Shown piece after piece: positions 34,001 through 43,675 of a DNA stretch of 64,000 nucleotides (within the stretch, counting starts at the first letter, position 1; every line of letters begins with the position of its first letter). A model generated the notes under the pieces. It was not told the DNA's origin. It was given only the letters and a program-made list of their open reading frames with translations, and made no database searches. Both the position numbers and the translations under genes were made by a program. This stretch comes from Metallyticus violacea (lineage: Eukaryota; Arthropoda; Insecta; Mantodea; Metallyticidae): assembly GCA_030762175.1 (NCBI GenBank), contig JAUJEO010000019.1:874001-938000 (forward strand), given 5' to 3'.

Positions 34001-34335
34001 TCGGTCCTGGTGGTTAGTGGTTACCATACTTGCCTCCTACACCCAAGATCGCGGGTTCGAACCCGGCCAGAACCGATGGATTTTTTTCAGGCGTAAAAAT
34101 CCTAAGTATGGCTTCCTTCGGAAGGGAAGTAAAGCCGTGGGTCCCGTGTCGTACATTTACGGCACGAAAAAGAACCTCAAGCCTGAAAGAGAGGCCTCTT
34201 TCACGCCCTGCGTTGAATGGGACGCTGATGACCTGAGATGTTAAAGAGCGTCCATAAATAAATCAATCAAGAAGAAGAAGAAGAAGAAGAAGAAGAAGAA
34301 GAAGAAGAAGAAGAAGAAGAAGAAGAAGAAGAAGA
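34001..34335 (+). mobile_element. SINE family A copy with (GAA)n 3' tail
   Basis: A full-length A copy, 34001-34269: TCGGTCCTGGTGG head, A and B boxes, complete body including CCTGCGTTGAATGGGACG and the 3' end AGAGCGTCCATAAATAAATC. In place of a poly(A) tail there is (GAA)22 at 34270-34335. AAGAAGATG stands directly before the SINE (33992-34000) and closes the GAA run, so it is the target duplication and probable seed of the microsatellite. Confidence 0.9.
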
Positions 34336-35011
34336 TGGTACCGCTGTTTCGGTTCCACAGACACTATCGTCTTTCTCTTGACATTCCTATATTTTATTTT
34401 CCTGTTGGATTGTATACCATTATCTGCTTAGGAGTCTTTTATAATGCATAGTTTGTACTTGTCTTTCCAGTTCAAACTTTTCATTTATAGCTACTAATTC
34501 TGCCCTAACTTTCTTTGTCTTTGTTGGTTTTTTTTTTTTTTTTTTTTTTTTTGCGTAAATTCTTTGTGTACAACTGTTAACATGTTGAAATGTTATCTCA
34601 TATTATTGTATTCTACTAAGTTCCTTTATTACTATCCAAATTTCTGTTACAATTAATATGTCGTTTTCTAAGACAATGTAAGTAAATTATATTGAAAAAT
34701 GATATTTTCTGTCTTGTTTTCAAAATTTTAACGGCCTAAGTATACTGCTGTGTATATTTTGAATGATGGGTTAAGTTAATTAAATTCAAACTTAATCCAG
34801 TTCAATTGTATTAAAAGATAATCAAATCTGAGTTTAGAGCCTGAGTCTGTCGACGGACGATCGGAAACATTATGTGAAACCATTCCTGTTATGTTTGGGA
34901 AGGTATAGTTGAGCACACATCACCGGTGGCATGAATTGCTGCCTAAACCGGTCCTCCGTAATTATCTATTATTGGCATTTCCTGTTTGAATGCTGCATGT
35001 TTTCCGTCAGT

Positions 35012-35042
<31 letters not shown>

Positions 35043-35480
35043 CCCCCTTCATTTGAAAATGTCTTGACTGAAAATCCTCTGCGGAGATAAAGGAAGGAAA
35101 CGGAACATTATCTCTATATGGAACAGTTAGAGAGGTGGATAGCTGCAAACTAAAATAACGATCATTTTGCGGGAAAGCGAGTCCAGATTTCAATAGGAAG
35201 CTTTCAATGGTCTACCTCGACATCAGCCCCATCATGTAAAGATTAGAGAGTTGTGTTTTTCATTACTATTCCATATTTTGTTGAACAACAAATTATTAAC
35301 TCAGTTGTATTGAATGCCTTTATGGAAGGATGGTTAATACATACGACACAAGTTTTTGGGTTCGGACTAAGGATGTGAGAAAGAGTTTAGTTATGCGCTG
35401 GAGATAGAACAACTGAATGAAGTAAGACAAATTGTCATAAATATAAGAAGTACAATTATTTTCTTTATGAAATCTAAATT
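34336..35480. other. Intergenic; poly(T) tracts
   Basis: No coding signal. Long T tracts lie at 34529-34552 and about 35010-35042; the second is followed by CCCCC. On the minus strand they would be poly(A) tails, but no SINE body was recognised next to them. Confidence 0.45.
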
Positions 35481-35775
35481 GACCACCTCCATGGTCTAGT
35501 GATAGTGTTTGAAACCACTAATCCGGTGGTCCTAGGTTTGCATCCTAGTCTGGTCAAGCTGTTTGGTAAGGTTTATTTCGGAATTTTTCCTTACCCTAAA
35601 AAGGTGAATGCAAGATAAGTTTAAGGCGCTAAGGACTTCAAGGTCGTTTACACCATGATTAATTCATTTCATTCGTTCCTACAGACTTACACCTATAGTA
35701 TTCGGTCCACGACTTATAAACGTCGCGAGAAGGCCAGTGCAGTCAAAGCGACAATGGACAAAACATTAAAAGATC
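35481..35775 (+). mobile_element. SINE family C copy
   Basis: GACCACCTCCATGGTCTAGT head (A box TGGTCTAGTGA), B-box region GGTTTGCATCC, then the family body TTTTTCCTTACCCTAAAAAG, CAGACTTACACCTATAGTAT and GTGCAGTCAAAGCGACAATG with a short A-rich end. It is nearly full length. Confidence 0.82.
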
Positions 35776-36594
35776 TAAACATACTGATGGAATAAATAGC
35801 CTCTAATCGCGAAAGGAAAATTTACGAAATATACATTGCTGGTTACTTTTATTTGATAAAAAACTTGAAGACTGCATGTGTAACTTAAAAATAACATGAG
35901 TCGCTACATATTGCAACAAAAGAAACAAAACCTTTATTTATTGTTTATTGTAATTCGCTTCAATTGGCGATCATAACGTTTATCTGTCTATGAATTATTA
36001 TTAACGGCTTAGGGACAAAAGAAGCGCCGAAACTACCTAAACATTTAGACCAAATCTTTGAGGAGAACTATGATTTGAAATATTAACTAGGTATTTGAAT
36101 CTATCAAAATTCAAAAACCTTCTTTTCGCTTTCATAGAGGTGGACTAGTATGAGCAAGCTACTACGACAATATACAGGGTTTTAATAAACTATTTCGCAA
36201 TAATTTAATAGATATTATAGCAGTTTTAGAAAACAGTTTGATATAGGGAATCTATGGTCTGCCTGTTTTTATTTCAAAGTTCTGAATTTAAGTTTCTAAT
36301 GGATCAATGGATAAGGTTACCATATTCTGAAATATAAAAATCCTGACATATTTTCCCATACCAACGCATTCAATGTACCAAATTTATCATTTGTATCAAT
36401 TTATAGCACCTCCTATTTCCAAAATAAATAAAACATTTGAACACAACTCAATTATCTAATTAATTGAAAACAAGAGGTTAAAATAAGCAAATCCCGGAAA
36501 CCCCTCAGGTCTAGGGAAAAACCTAATTTTTTTCTAACAATTCCTTGTTACCATACGCTTATTTTAGTCTTGTATAGTTATATATATATCATAT
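35776..36594. other. Intergenic
   Basis: No coding signal. TATACAGGGTTTTAATAAAC near 36172 looks like one end of a DNA transposon, but no mirrored partner was found. Confidence 0.4.
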
Positions 36595-37225
36595 CACGTG
36601 TATAGCTCCTATTACTTATCGCGGCCTTTGTGACAATGTAGAATAAGATTCATTCGTGTGTATAGCTTCTATTGCTTATTTCAGTCATTGTGACAATGTA
36701 GAGTCAGTTCATATCGTGTGTATACCTCCTGTCTTATTTCAGTCTTTGTGGCTCATATCGTGCGTATACTTTCTGGCGAACAGAAGAACGCAAGCGAGGG
36801 GAAGGTGCTACGTAAATATTTTCTACTCTCCTCTTTATGTTCATGCCGATAAAAATAAACAGTGTTGTCAGATGCTTCCCATGGTTAAAATTCAAGTGGG
36901 TGTGCAAGAAAAGAATCTGAAAGATCCTCATTTATGTAGCAGCACGGTTATTCCACAAACATTCGTACGGGTGCAGATAAATAGTCCAAATCTCCTCGCA
37001 CTTCAACCCGCACTCGCCTTCTTCTGATCGCCAGACTGTACCTGCTATTGCTTATCGCAGTCTTTGTGGTCATGTAGATTTGGTTCATAGTGTGTGTATA
37101 CCTCCTATTGCAACCTTTGTGACATTATAGAGTCAGGTTCATATAATGTATATAACTTCTATTGCTTACTTCAGTCTTTGTGGCACATGTTGTCAGGTTC
37201 ATATAGTGCATATATACCTTCTACA
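36595..37225 (+). repeat. Minisatellite of about 60-bp units, split by a MITE
   Basis: Units share TCATATCGTGTGTATA, CCTCCTATTGCTTATTTC, AGTCTTTGTGACAATGTAGA. About three lie at 36595-36770 and four, some shortened, at 37037-37225. Divergence between units is clear, so the array is old. A 264-bp insertion (36772-37035) breaks it. Confidence 0.8.
36772..37035. mobile_element. Small MITE inside the minisatellite
   Basis: The left end TCTGGCGAACAGAAGAACGC and the right end, read inward TCTGGCGATCAGAAGAAGGC, are inverted repeats of about 36 bp. The sequence fills the gap in the minisatellite exactly. It has no coding potential. The target duplication is short or eroded (GTATAC against TGTAC). 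Confidence 0.72.
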
Positions 37226-37239
37226 CCAAATAATTTTAT

Positions 37240-37440
37240 TAAAGAAGTTCGATGGTAAGCAAACCGAGCGGGGTAGGCTTGGGACTACCATTCGGGAAGT
37301 CCCGGATTCAAATTCACTTGAGCTGGCTATTCTAATCTTAAGTTTTTTCGTTATTTCTCCTGGTCGCTTAGGCGAATACTGAGATGGGTCTTTATTTGCC
37401 GCGAATTTTCCCCTCTCCCATTTCATTCCATTGGTTCTGT
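37240..37440 (+). mobile_element. Probable tRNA-derived SINE, family G
   Basis: GATGGTAAGCAAACCGAGCG (A-box-like) and GTCCCGGATTCAAATTC (B-box-like) about 50 bases apart suggest a tRNA-like head, followed by a non-coding C/T-rich body. Only one copy is in the window. The downstream 37440-37700 sequence is GC-richer and unassigned. Confidence 0.35.
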
Positions 37441-37714
37441 TAAGAGTTAAAAGTATCAGGGTAATGTGGGCTGGCGCTTATGGTGGCTGGTTTTTGAAAA
37501 TGTTCCTGCCACATGCCTATCATGGAAGCGGACCTTCTGAGGAACTCAAAACTCTTTGGTGTCGGGGAGTTCTATCCTGCGGTTTCCGCCAGGTGTCTCC
37601 TTCTCATCATCCCTTCCTCTTGGAGATGCCCCATTATGAGTTTAGGCCCACACGGCCAGCTTGGAGCAAGGCTAAAATACCGAAGTTCTCTCCGCCGCAA
37701 ACAGTCCAATCCAA

Positions 37715-37909
37715 TCAGATAGTAAGTCTGTTTCTTTCCTTGCTCCACTGTGCTTTTATTAGACAACAGAGCCTTTCAGCACTGTCATAGAGGGCTGGTA
37801 TTATAAAAAGAAATTGAGCCATCTCCGCAATCTCATCATTTTTGCAAATTAAACATTGATATATAGTTTTCGGTGGGAGGTCCTGCTCTCCCTTCATATG
37901 AAGTGACAC
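37715..37909 (-). pseudogene. hAT transposase C-terminal fragment
   Basis: The minus strand reads NDEIAEMAQFLFIIPALYDS, then AERLCCLIKAQWSKERNRLT. This matches the end of a hAT/ZMYM6-type transposase (IP..N...ER.FS..K.QW.KERNRL). The same segment recurs on the plus strand at 59020-59140. The catalytic part is absent. Confidence 0.65.
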
Positions 37910-37916
37910 TTTTGTT

Positions 37917-37960
37917 TATAATAATAATAATACTTATTATTATTATTATTATTATTACTA
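37917..37960. repeat. (AAT/ATT) microsatellite
   Basis: TAATAATAATAATACTTATT followed by ATTATT units; a small inverted pair of trinucleotide runs. Confidence 0.7.
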
Positions 37961-38212
37961 GTATTATTCCAAATTGAAAAACTGGTCAAACTTTTACTGT
38001 CATCAATTCGTATACACCTCCCAACCTAATATCGTCGATATGAGATCACATCTCGAAACTGGACATCGAAACTTCGATTGTTACTTCAACAAATGTTTAC
38101 ACTCTTTATGCATGCAATGTTACCAAAAATGAACACAAAAAGAATGCTGAACATAAAAATTAATAAATAAGACTTATCAGAAAAATACGAACAAATTAGA
38201 TAATTGGAAAAT

Positions 38213-38345
38213 AAGCATCAGGCTTGAAAAGTTGGGTCCCGGTTAGAATTCAAACTAAGGATCTTTGGCCTTACTTGCCAACGCTCTAACCAACTGAGCT
38301 ACCAGTCCTCCTCTAAGTTTTACCCGGGAACTTCCCTAACTTTTT
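38213..38345 (-). mobile_element. SINE family F copy 1
   Basis: On the minus strand, GGTAGCTCAGTTGGTTAGAG (A box) and a worn B box (GTTTGAATTCTAACC) form a tRNA-like head, then a short body ending CAAGCCTGATGC. Related copies are at 38500-38625 and, plus strand, 38688-38800. It is not a functional tRNA: the stems do not pair properly. Confidence 0.6.
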
Positions 38346-38499
38346 CTATACTGTGAGAGAAGAATTCCTTAAGAGGCGATTCATAACTCTAGGAGTATTT
38401 TGACTCAAGCTTCTCTTTTAACCACCATTAAATAGGGGATAATTTATAGATGGAAATTGTTCTTTCACACTAGCCAAGTGCAGGTATTTGTTGGGAAGG

Positions 38500-38625
38500 A
38501 AGCATCAGATTCGAAAAATTAGGGTCAAGGCCAGAATTCAAACCACGGATCATCGATTTTGCTCGAGACGCTCTAACCAAGTGAGCTATCGTGTCCTCCT
38601 CCAGGCACAACAGAAAGTAGAGAAA
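38500..38625 (-). mobile_element. SINE family F copy 2
   Basis: On the minus strand, GATAGCTCACTTGGTTAGAG and GGTTTGAATTCTGGCC give the head. CCTAATTTTTCGAATCTGAT is the shared 3' part. It faces copy 3 head to head about 65 bases away. Confidence 0.6.
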
Positions 38626-38687
38626 CATTAGGGAGATCTCCGCAGTATAAAGAATTAGCTGAGAGAGATTTGTTTGCTTGGAAGAGG

Positions 38688-38800
38688 CCATGGTACCTCA
38701 GTTGGTTAGAGCGTCGGCACGGAAAAGTGAACATCCATGGTTCGAACCCCGGCGGTGATCCAATTTTTCAAATCCAATTCTTCCTTTTCAACTAATGTCC
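38688..38800 (+). mobile_element. SINE family F copy 3
   Basis: GGTACCTCAGTTGGTTAGAG (A box) and GGTTCGAACCCC (exact B box, 38739). The short body GATCCAATTTTTCAAATCC matches the reverse complement of the other two copies. This copy has the best preserved Pol III promoter boxes of the three. Confidence 0.62.
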
Positions 38801-39618
38801 TACACATGACTAGTGTTGAAGCACTATTTACAAATTGAAGGATTTCCAAAAATATTTGCCGAAGGCTATTTTTTGTTATAAAAAATTGAACATGTCCGCA
38901 AAAATGCTGACATACGCTAACCTTAGCAATAAAATTTCTTTTCGAAATGATATTGTACAATAACGGAACTAAAGTTGTGGAACAGTCGGTATAATTCTAG
39001 CGTCATATAAAAGCGGATCATTGATATCTAGTTCGAATCTCTATCACTTTTCATTTTAAATATTATGTATAAGCATAAATCATCATAAAATATAAAATAA
39101 AAAATAAATGAACTGGAATCTTTGTTCTTCCAAACCTTAATGTCGCCTTATCTATTAGACCACACGTTAGACTAAGCTGCATAATGCGAAAAATCCGTTA
39201 ACTGTTGTTCAGTACCTTACTGTCATGTAGTTAGTCCTATATTTTAGAAATATTTATAGCTAAAAGTAAATAATGGTCTACTGATATTCGGGATTTTCAT
39301 GCTCAAAAGCAGGTTTGAAGACATTCTAAACATTTGTATCCCTTTTAGTTATGACATTACTTATTAGCATCTATCTTTATTCCATATATAACCGTAATTT
39401 TTTCTTTGTGGATCATAAGTTACCATCTCCAATTGTTCGTCTAAGATTCCTCTATAATCTCTAAAATTATTGTGGTGAAGTTTATTAACACTCTGTATAC
39501 AGAGTGTATTTCTAACAAACCCTATGCTTAATAGGTTTCATCTAATTTAATATATAATTAATTTAATGTTCGACAACTCTGCAAATGATAACAGAAGGCT
39601 AACATATTTTAAAACCAC
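38801..39618. other. Intergenic; perfect 20-bp palindrome
   Basis: No coding signal. ACACTCTGTATACAGAGTGT at 39488-39507 is a perfect palindrome. Confidence 0.5.
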
Positions 39619-39687
39619 TTAAGAATTGAATGCCGTTGAAAATACTTCATCTTTTATTATTCTGTTTACATTTCCAGGCAAAAAATT
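39619..39687 (-). CDS. Possible exon following the REJ-like exon
   Basis: On the minus strand an acceptor with a good pyrimidine tract (TAATTTCTTTTTCACAG) opens at 39687. The frame that continues the upstream exon (phase 0) reads NFLPGNVNRIIKDEVFSTAF before a TAA at 39619. It could be a short terminal exon, or the exon could end at an internal GT such as the one after GAT GAA. The intron to the previous exon would be 258 bp. The reading depends on the exon at 39946 being real. Confidence 0.3.
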   Translation of the reverse strand, partial: NFLPGNVNRIIKDEVFSTAFNS

Positions 39688-39945
39688 CTGTGAAAAAGAA
39701 ATTAGCTCTGTTGGCCCGAATTTCTCTCTCTAATCTGCTGTCAATCAGCTACTAACCAGCTGTGAATTTCACGATGGAAATCGATAGCTATTTTTATAGG
39801 TAAACTATTGTACTTATATTTCTAGATTTTAGCAAAAAAATGGATGTTTCATACGTTTAAAGTGTTAATTTTGTAATAATTTACTGATGATATTTAAAGT
39901 AAAAAACCCGACGTAGAATTATCGCCCATTTAGCGCATAACTTAC

Positions 39946-40149
39946 CTTAGATAACGTAATCGTTCCGAGGTCAGAATTATCTATGTTTATACTCCAGTAA
40001 TATTCGTGCTTTCTGGCAACACAGCTCCTGCACGAAAATTCTGAGCTACTTCTAGTTATTGAACCTTGTTTTCCACACTCTTTGAACTTAAGTTGGTTAT
40101 TAAGAATCATGACACTGCTTGCAAGACCTTGGCAAATAATTATGGGCTT
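39946..40149 (-). CDS. Candidate exon, REJ-domain-like (polycystin-1 family?)
   Basis: On the minus strand, an acceptor (GATATTGTAG) precedes 40149 and a perfect donor (TCTAAG/GTAAGT) follows 39946. Between them are 204 nt, exactly 68 open codons in phase 0. The peptide starts KPIIICQGLASSVMILNNQL and holds FSCRSCVARKHEYYWSI. The arrangement of an early Cys, an Asn/Leu-rich strand, then C-x2-C about 10 residues before Y-x-W-S-[IL] is that of the receptor-for-egg-jelly (REJ) domain. In polycystin-1 and PKDREJ proteins this domain forms part of the extracellular region at the cell or ciliary membrane. The family call is from memory of the pattern; the exon call rests on the splice sites and exact frame. 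Confidence 0.5.
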
Positions 40150-40447
40150 CTACAATATCATACAACGCATTCAAGAGGTAATAAAATGTATATATTCAGG
40201 TAACATAAAATAAATAATAATATTAAAATATTAAACATAACGTACAAAAAATATTCGGAGAGTGTCTAACCTTTGCAAAGTTTGGGGCGTTTCTTGTATC
40301 AACAATCTGCCTTCAGCTAGAACATTGTGAAGGATGTATTTTTGTAAACATTCGTGTCCATTTGTATTAATTACCCCAGAAACACAAGACATTCTTGACC
40401 TGCTAATCTCTGACCCAGCGCTCGTTATTCTCTTGTGTCAATATTAC

Positions 40448-40564
40448 CGCCTTTGCTAACAACTAAATCGTAAGGCCCTGCGTTTGAAACCAAACTGGAC
40501 AAACAAAAAACTTTCATTTTCCATACATCACAAGCATTTTCTAGACGTTTTAAGGGTACAGTAT
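40448..40564 (-). CDS. Weak exon candidate upstream of the REJ-like exon
   Basis: On the minus strand, an acceptor (TATCTTATTTTATCAG) opens at 40564. The frame reads TVPLKRLENACDVWKMKVFC and continues to SNAGPYDLVVSK, with a possible donor GGCG/GTAATA after 40448. It has the strand-like alternation of an extracellular beta domain, but its phase (1 to 1) does not join the phase-0 exon at 40149 without another exon between. Low confidence. Confidence 0.2.
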
Positions 40565-41238
40565 CTGATAAAATAAGATATATCCACTTGAATCTGCTGT
40601 ATATTATAAGGCACTTAAAGAAAAAATGTAATATTTTAGATAGCACTATAAAAAACTAATTTTACCTCAGGGCACGATGCTTAAAATTTCCTTTTGAACC
40701 TCAGTTCACAGATATATTCGATTTTCAACCAAAACAAATTACGTTGGTTTGTTTTAACACAAAATGCACAAGGAACTATTGTTTGACTTTTATAAAAGCG
40801 TCGTACTTAGCAATTTCAACACGAGCAGTTTATATAATAAAACGTGATACGACTCTACTTGTGGCCTTTTTAATTCCAAATACTGTGCGTTTGTCAAGCA
40901 AGTACCACCCATTCTCCTACCTGGCAAGGAGATATTATGTATAAATTATTTTGTGTTAAATGTTTTTGTTGTAAAATTTGGAAGTAAAACATTGTAGTGC
41001 TTTGATGTTATTCTGGAGTGTCATTGATCAGTGCAAAAGTTATATATTTTAGTTCATGTGAATGAAAACTTTTCTACCTAAAATGGATAAATGTGATAAA
41101 AAATTATCTTTTAATCATTCAGACAACTTTAGTTGTCTTTATTTAAGATATTTACAAAATGTCAAAGATATCTTGTAACAAAAAGAAGACAAAATGTTGA
41201 AGCATTTGAATCAAAAATGAATATATATATATATATAA
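40565..41238. other. Intergenic
   Basis: No assignable feature. A pair of short inverted segments (CAGACAACTTTAGTTGTCTT near 41120) occurs. An (AT)n run at 41220-41236 leads into the hairpin. Confidence 0.4.
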
Positions 41239-41443
41239 AAATTAACACTAATAATAAAAGTAGATAAGATAAAACACTGAGAAAGAGTCACACTTGAAAT
41301 TGCTATATTTCGAACTACTGCGAGTTCTTCAATGGCAAGAAGTTCTTCTTCTTCTTCTCGCAGTAGTTCGAAATATAGCAATTTCAAGTGTGACTCTTTC
41401 TCAGTGTTTTATCTTTATCTACTTTTATTATTAGTGTTAATTT
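41239..41443. repeat. Near-perfect 86-bp hairpin
   Basis: The left arm (41239-41324) and right arm (41357-41443) are reverse complements apart from one inserted base (ATCTTATCT against ATCTTTATCT). The loop is 32 bases (41325-41356) and itself holds TTCTT/AAGAA. (AT)n runs lie close outside both arms (41220-41236 and about 41487-41518). Transcribed, it would make one long stable duplex. The near identity of the arms implies a recent origin or continuing homogenisation. Confidence 0.92.
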
Positions 41444-41482
41444 ATTACATTGTTAATAGTGTTTCTTTATTTTTATTTCTCA

Positions 41483-41520
<38 letters not shown>

Positions 41521-41569
41521 CATAACATATAGGAGCTTTCGTTTCAAAACTTTCCAAACTATCTATTCA

Positions 41570-42240
41570 AAATTAACTTAATTTAAACAAAAAAAAAACC
41601 CACCAATTTAGATATGAAGAAGTAAATTTAAAATGAGTTTTGATTAAATTTTAGGTTTTGGTCCCTCACTCTCAGCAAAGTTTAAATTTCAAATGGCACT
41701 CCTAACTTTTGATGTTTAAACTTAAAAAAATAAACTCATCTTTTGTTTTCTATCGTTGTCGCACATTCTGGACTGTTGTTGTTATTGCTTGAAATTGAAC
41801 ATAATAAAAATAATAAGCCAGTTAGTTGTAGGACGAAAAGAATTTTGGGAACAAAATTGCAATTATTAATATTACTGCAAAAGAACATATTGCGAAATTC
41901 CTTTCTAATCCACTTAAACTTTCTTCTTTATTGTATAGTATACACCATTTTGAAACAATTTATCAAATCACAACTATTACATTAAATACCATTTGTTCTT
42001 ATAATATTATGCTGTCGAAACCCAAACAGCAATAATATCAATCCAGGTTGCCAGGGAACCATAAAAAATGTGATAGCAATTGCATCCTATTAAAATTTAA
42101 ACATCAAAACACAGAGCTTCATTTAAATTTCTAAAAGTGAAAGTGAGGGGCTGAAACCTAAATTGTGTCAAACTTCGTTTTTAAACTTAATTTTTAATTT
42201 ATGAGTGGGGGTGTTTTTGTTTTAGTTAAATATATTTTAA
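41570..42240. mobile_element. MITE-like element with long inverted repeats
   Basis: About 155 bases at 41570-41725 mirror 42085-42240 with moderate divergence. Matching landmarks are TTTAGGTTTTGGTCCCTCAC against TTTAGGTTTCAGCCCCTCAC and TTTTGATGTTTAAA on both inner sides. The 360-bp interior has no coding potential. The outer limits and target duplication are not clear. Confidence 0.72.
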
Positions 42241-42243
42241 GAA

Positions 42244-42370
42244 GGTGGCCGTCTCATTAGTCTACTGGTAGCTTTTGCGATTCTGGGTTTCATTCCCGGT
42301 CAGGTCTGGGTAATATTTTTACGGAGTTTTTCCTTACTCTGAGAAACTGAAGGCTAAATAGCTTTAAAGT
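42244..42370 (+). mobile_element. SINE family C, 3'-truncated copy
   Basis: Head GGTGGCCGTCTCATTAGTCT, B-box region GGGTTTCATTCCC, and the body GGAGTTTTTCCTTACTCTGA up to the TTTAAAG segment. The last 150 bases of the family are missing. It starts directly after the MITE. Confidence 0.68.
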
Positions 42371-43027
42371 GTTTATGACCTATTTTAACAGTCAATAGCG
42401 CTGAAATTGTATATTTTTCAATATTTATTAAAATGAACTCTATAGAGTTTGAGTCAAAATACACATGGTTTTTGGCTGACACGTAATTATTTAATGGCAT
42501 GGAGTCTATTGTAAATACCCTTACACAACCATTTTTCATAAAATCTAAATTTTCTTAAGAATACATTTTTCAACATGCAAAATATTCCATGCAGAGAATT
42601 TTTATTTATTTATAGGAAAATTTGCACAATATTCTAGGTACTAATAAAATAATTTTTAATATCCTCTTTCCCCCCCCCCTTACTATAAAAATCTTGGGCA
42701 TAATGGATTCATTAACCTTATAGCTGTATATAATTCTAGCTTTTAAGATATGCAATAAATTTACAATTAATTAAACCTGCTTCAGAGTACAGAATTTGAA
42801 AATCATATCACAAAAATTTCATAGTATTTCATATATTTAACCGGTGAAATTATTATTTTGAAAAAAAAAATGTGTCCCGCAGGGAAGATTTCAAGATTTA
42901 CATATATCGCAACTCTAAAAAAAAAAGAAGAAAGAAGAAGAAATTAATATCTCATGATGAGATTTGTACAAAAACTATTAATAATGCGAATTTTGAAGAA
43001 CAGTGGTTAAAATTGTAGAAAATGACC
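42371..43027. other. Intergenic
   Basis: AT-rich, no coding signal. It has a C9-10 run near 42670 and a GA-rich patch at 42918-42942. Confidence 0.4.
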
Positions 43028-43100
43028 CCAGGGATTCTGAGCTCATTTGCACCATCATTTCATTTATCCTACGCTTATATACCCATAGGTTTAAGGACTC
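43028..43100 (+). mobile_element. 3' fragment of SINE family C
   Basis: GGGATTCTGAGCTCATTTGC and the following TTCATTTATCCTACGCTTAT match the middle-to-3' part of the C copy at 62285-62335. The head is absent, and the sequence after 43100 is unrelated. Confidence 0.5.
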
Positions 43101-43435
43101 CCTCTTGTGCACCATAATCATATCACCTATCATCCTCACTGGGACAACATAGCGCTCTATGGGTGACCCGTCCTCAGAAACTCGCTACAATATCGCCATG
43201 CCGGGGAGGGAATGCCCACAAGTTCATAAGAACAATGGACTAGCACCGGACAAATAAAAAAATTAGACAAGTAGATTTAGAAACAATAGCCGGTGTACTT
43301 TGGATTGTTTGTACAAAGTAGTTAATTAAAAAGTGTCTCTTTTTCTAATTATTCAACTTCTATAATTCTGGCCCATTAGACAGATAACACGTGATAGAAA
43401 AAGCATATCAATATCAGTGCTGTATCATAATAGTT

Positions 43436-43675
43436 TGCTCTTGTAGTCAGCGTATTTTCCTGCAAATGCTAGGTCCCGAGTTCGAATTCCGCTAGTTCCT
43501 TTGCTAGGTAAGTTTTTTTTCCCGGGGTCTTCCCTTGCCTAAATAAGTGAATGCCGAATAACTTTAAGCTTGAGAACTCCAGACTCATTTGTGCGCTTAT
43601 TTAGTTAAAAGCCATTCATTCGTCGTCTATTTAGATATTTGTTGTAACGAGAAACATTAAACAATAACAAATAAA
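43436..43675 (+). mobile_element. SINE family C, divergent copy
   Basis: B box CGAGTTCGAATTCC near 43480, body GGGTCTTCCCTTGCCTAAAT, AGTGAATGCCGAATAACTTT and AACTCCAGACTCATTTGTGC, ending AGAAACATTAAACAATAAC. The A-box half is worn. It is more divergent than the copies at 35481 and 62037. Confidence 0.68.

Noticed and set aside
37431..37790. 119-codon plus-strand frame
   Set aside because: It overlaps antisense hAT sequence at its end and shows no motif, start context or splice support.
40289..40405. Extra minus-strand exon before the REJ-like exon (contains CLQKYILHNVLAEGRLL)
   Set aside because: Acceptor and donor exist, but its phase would create a stop when joined to the exon at 40149.
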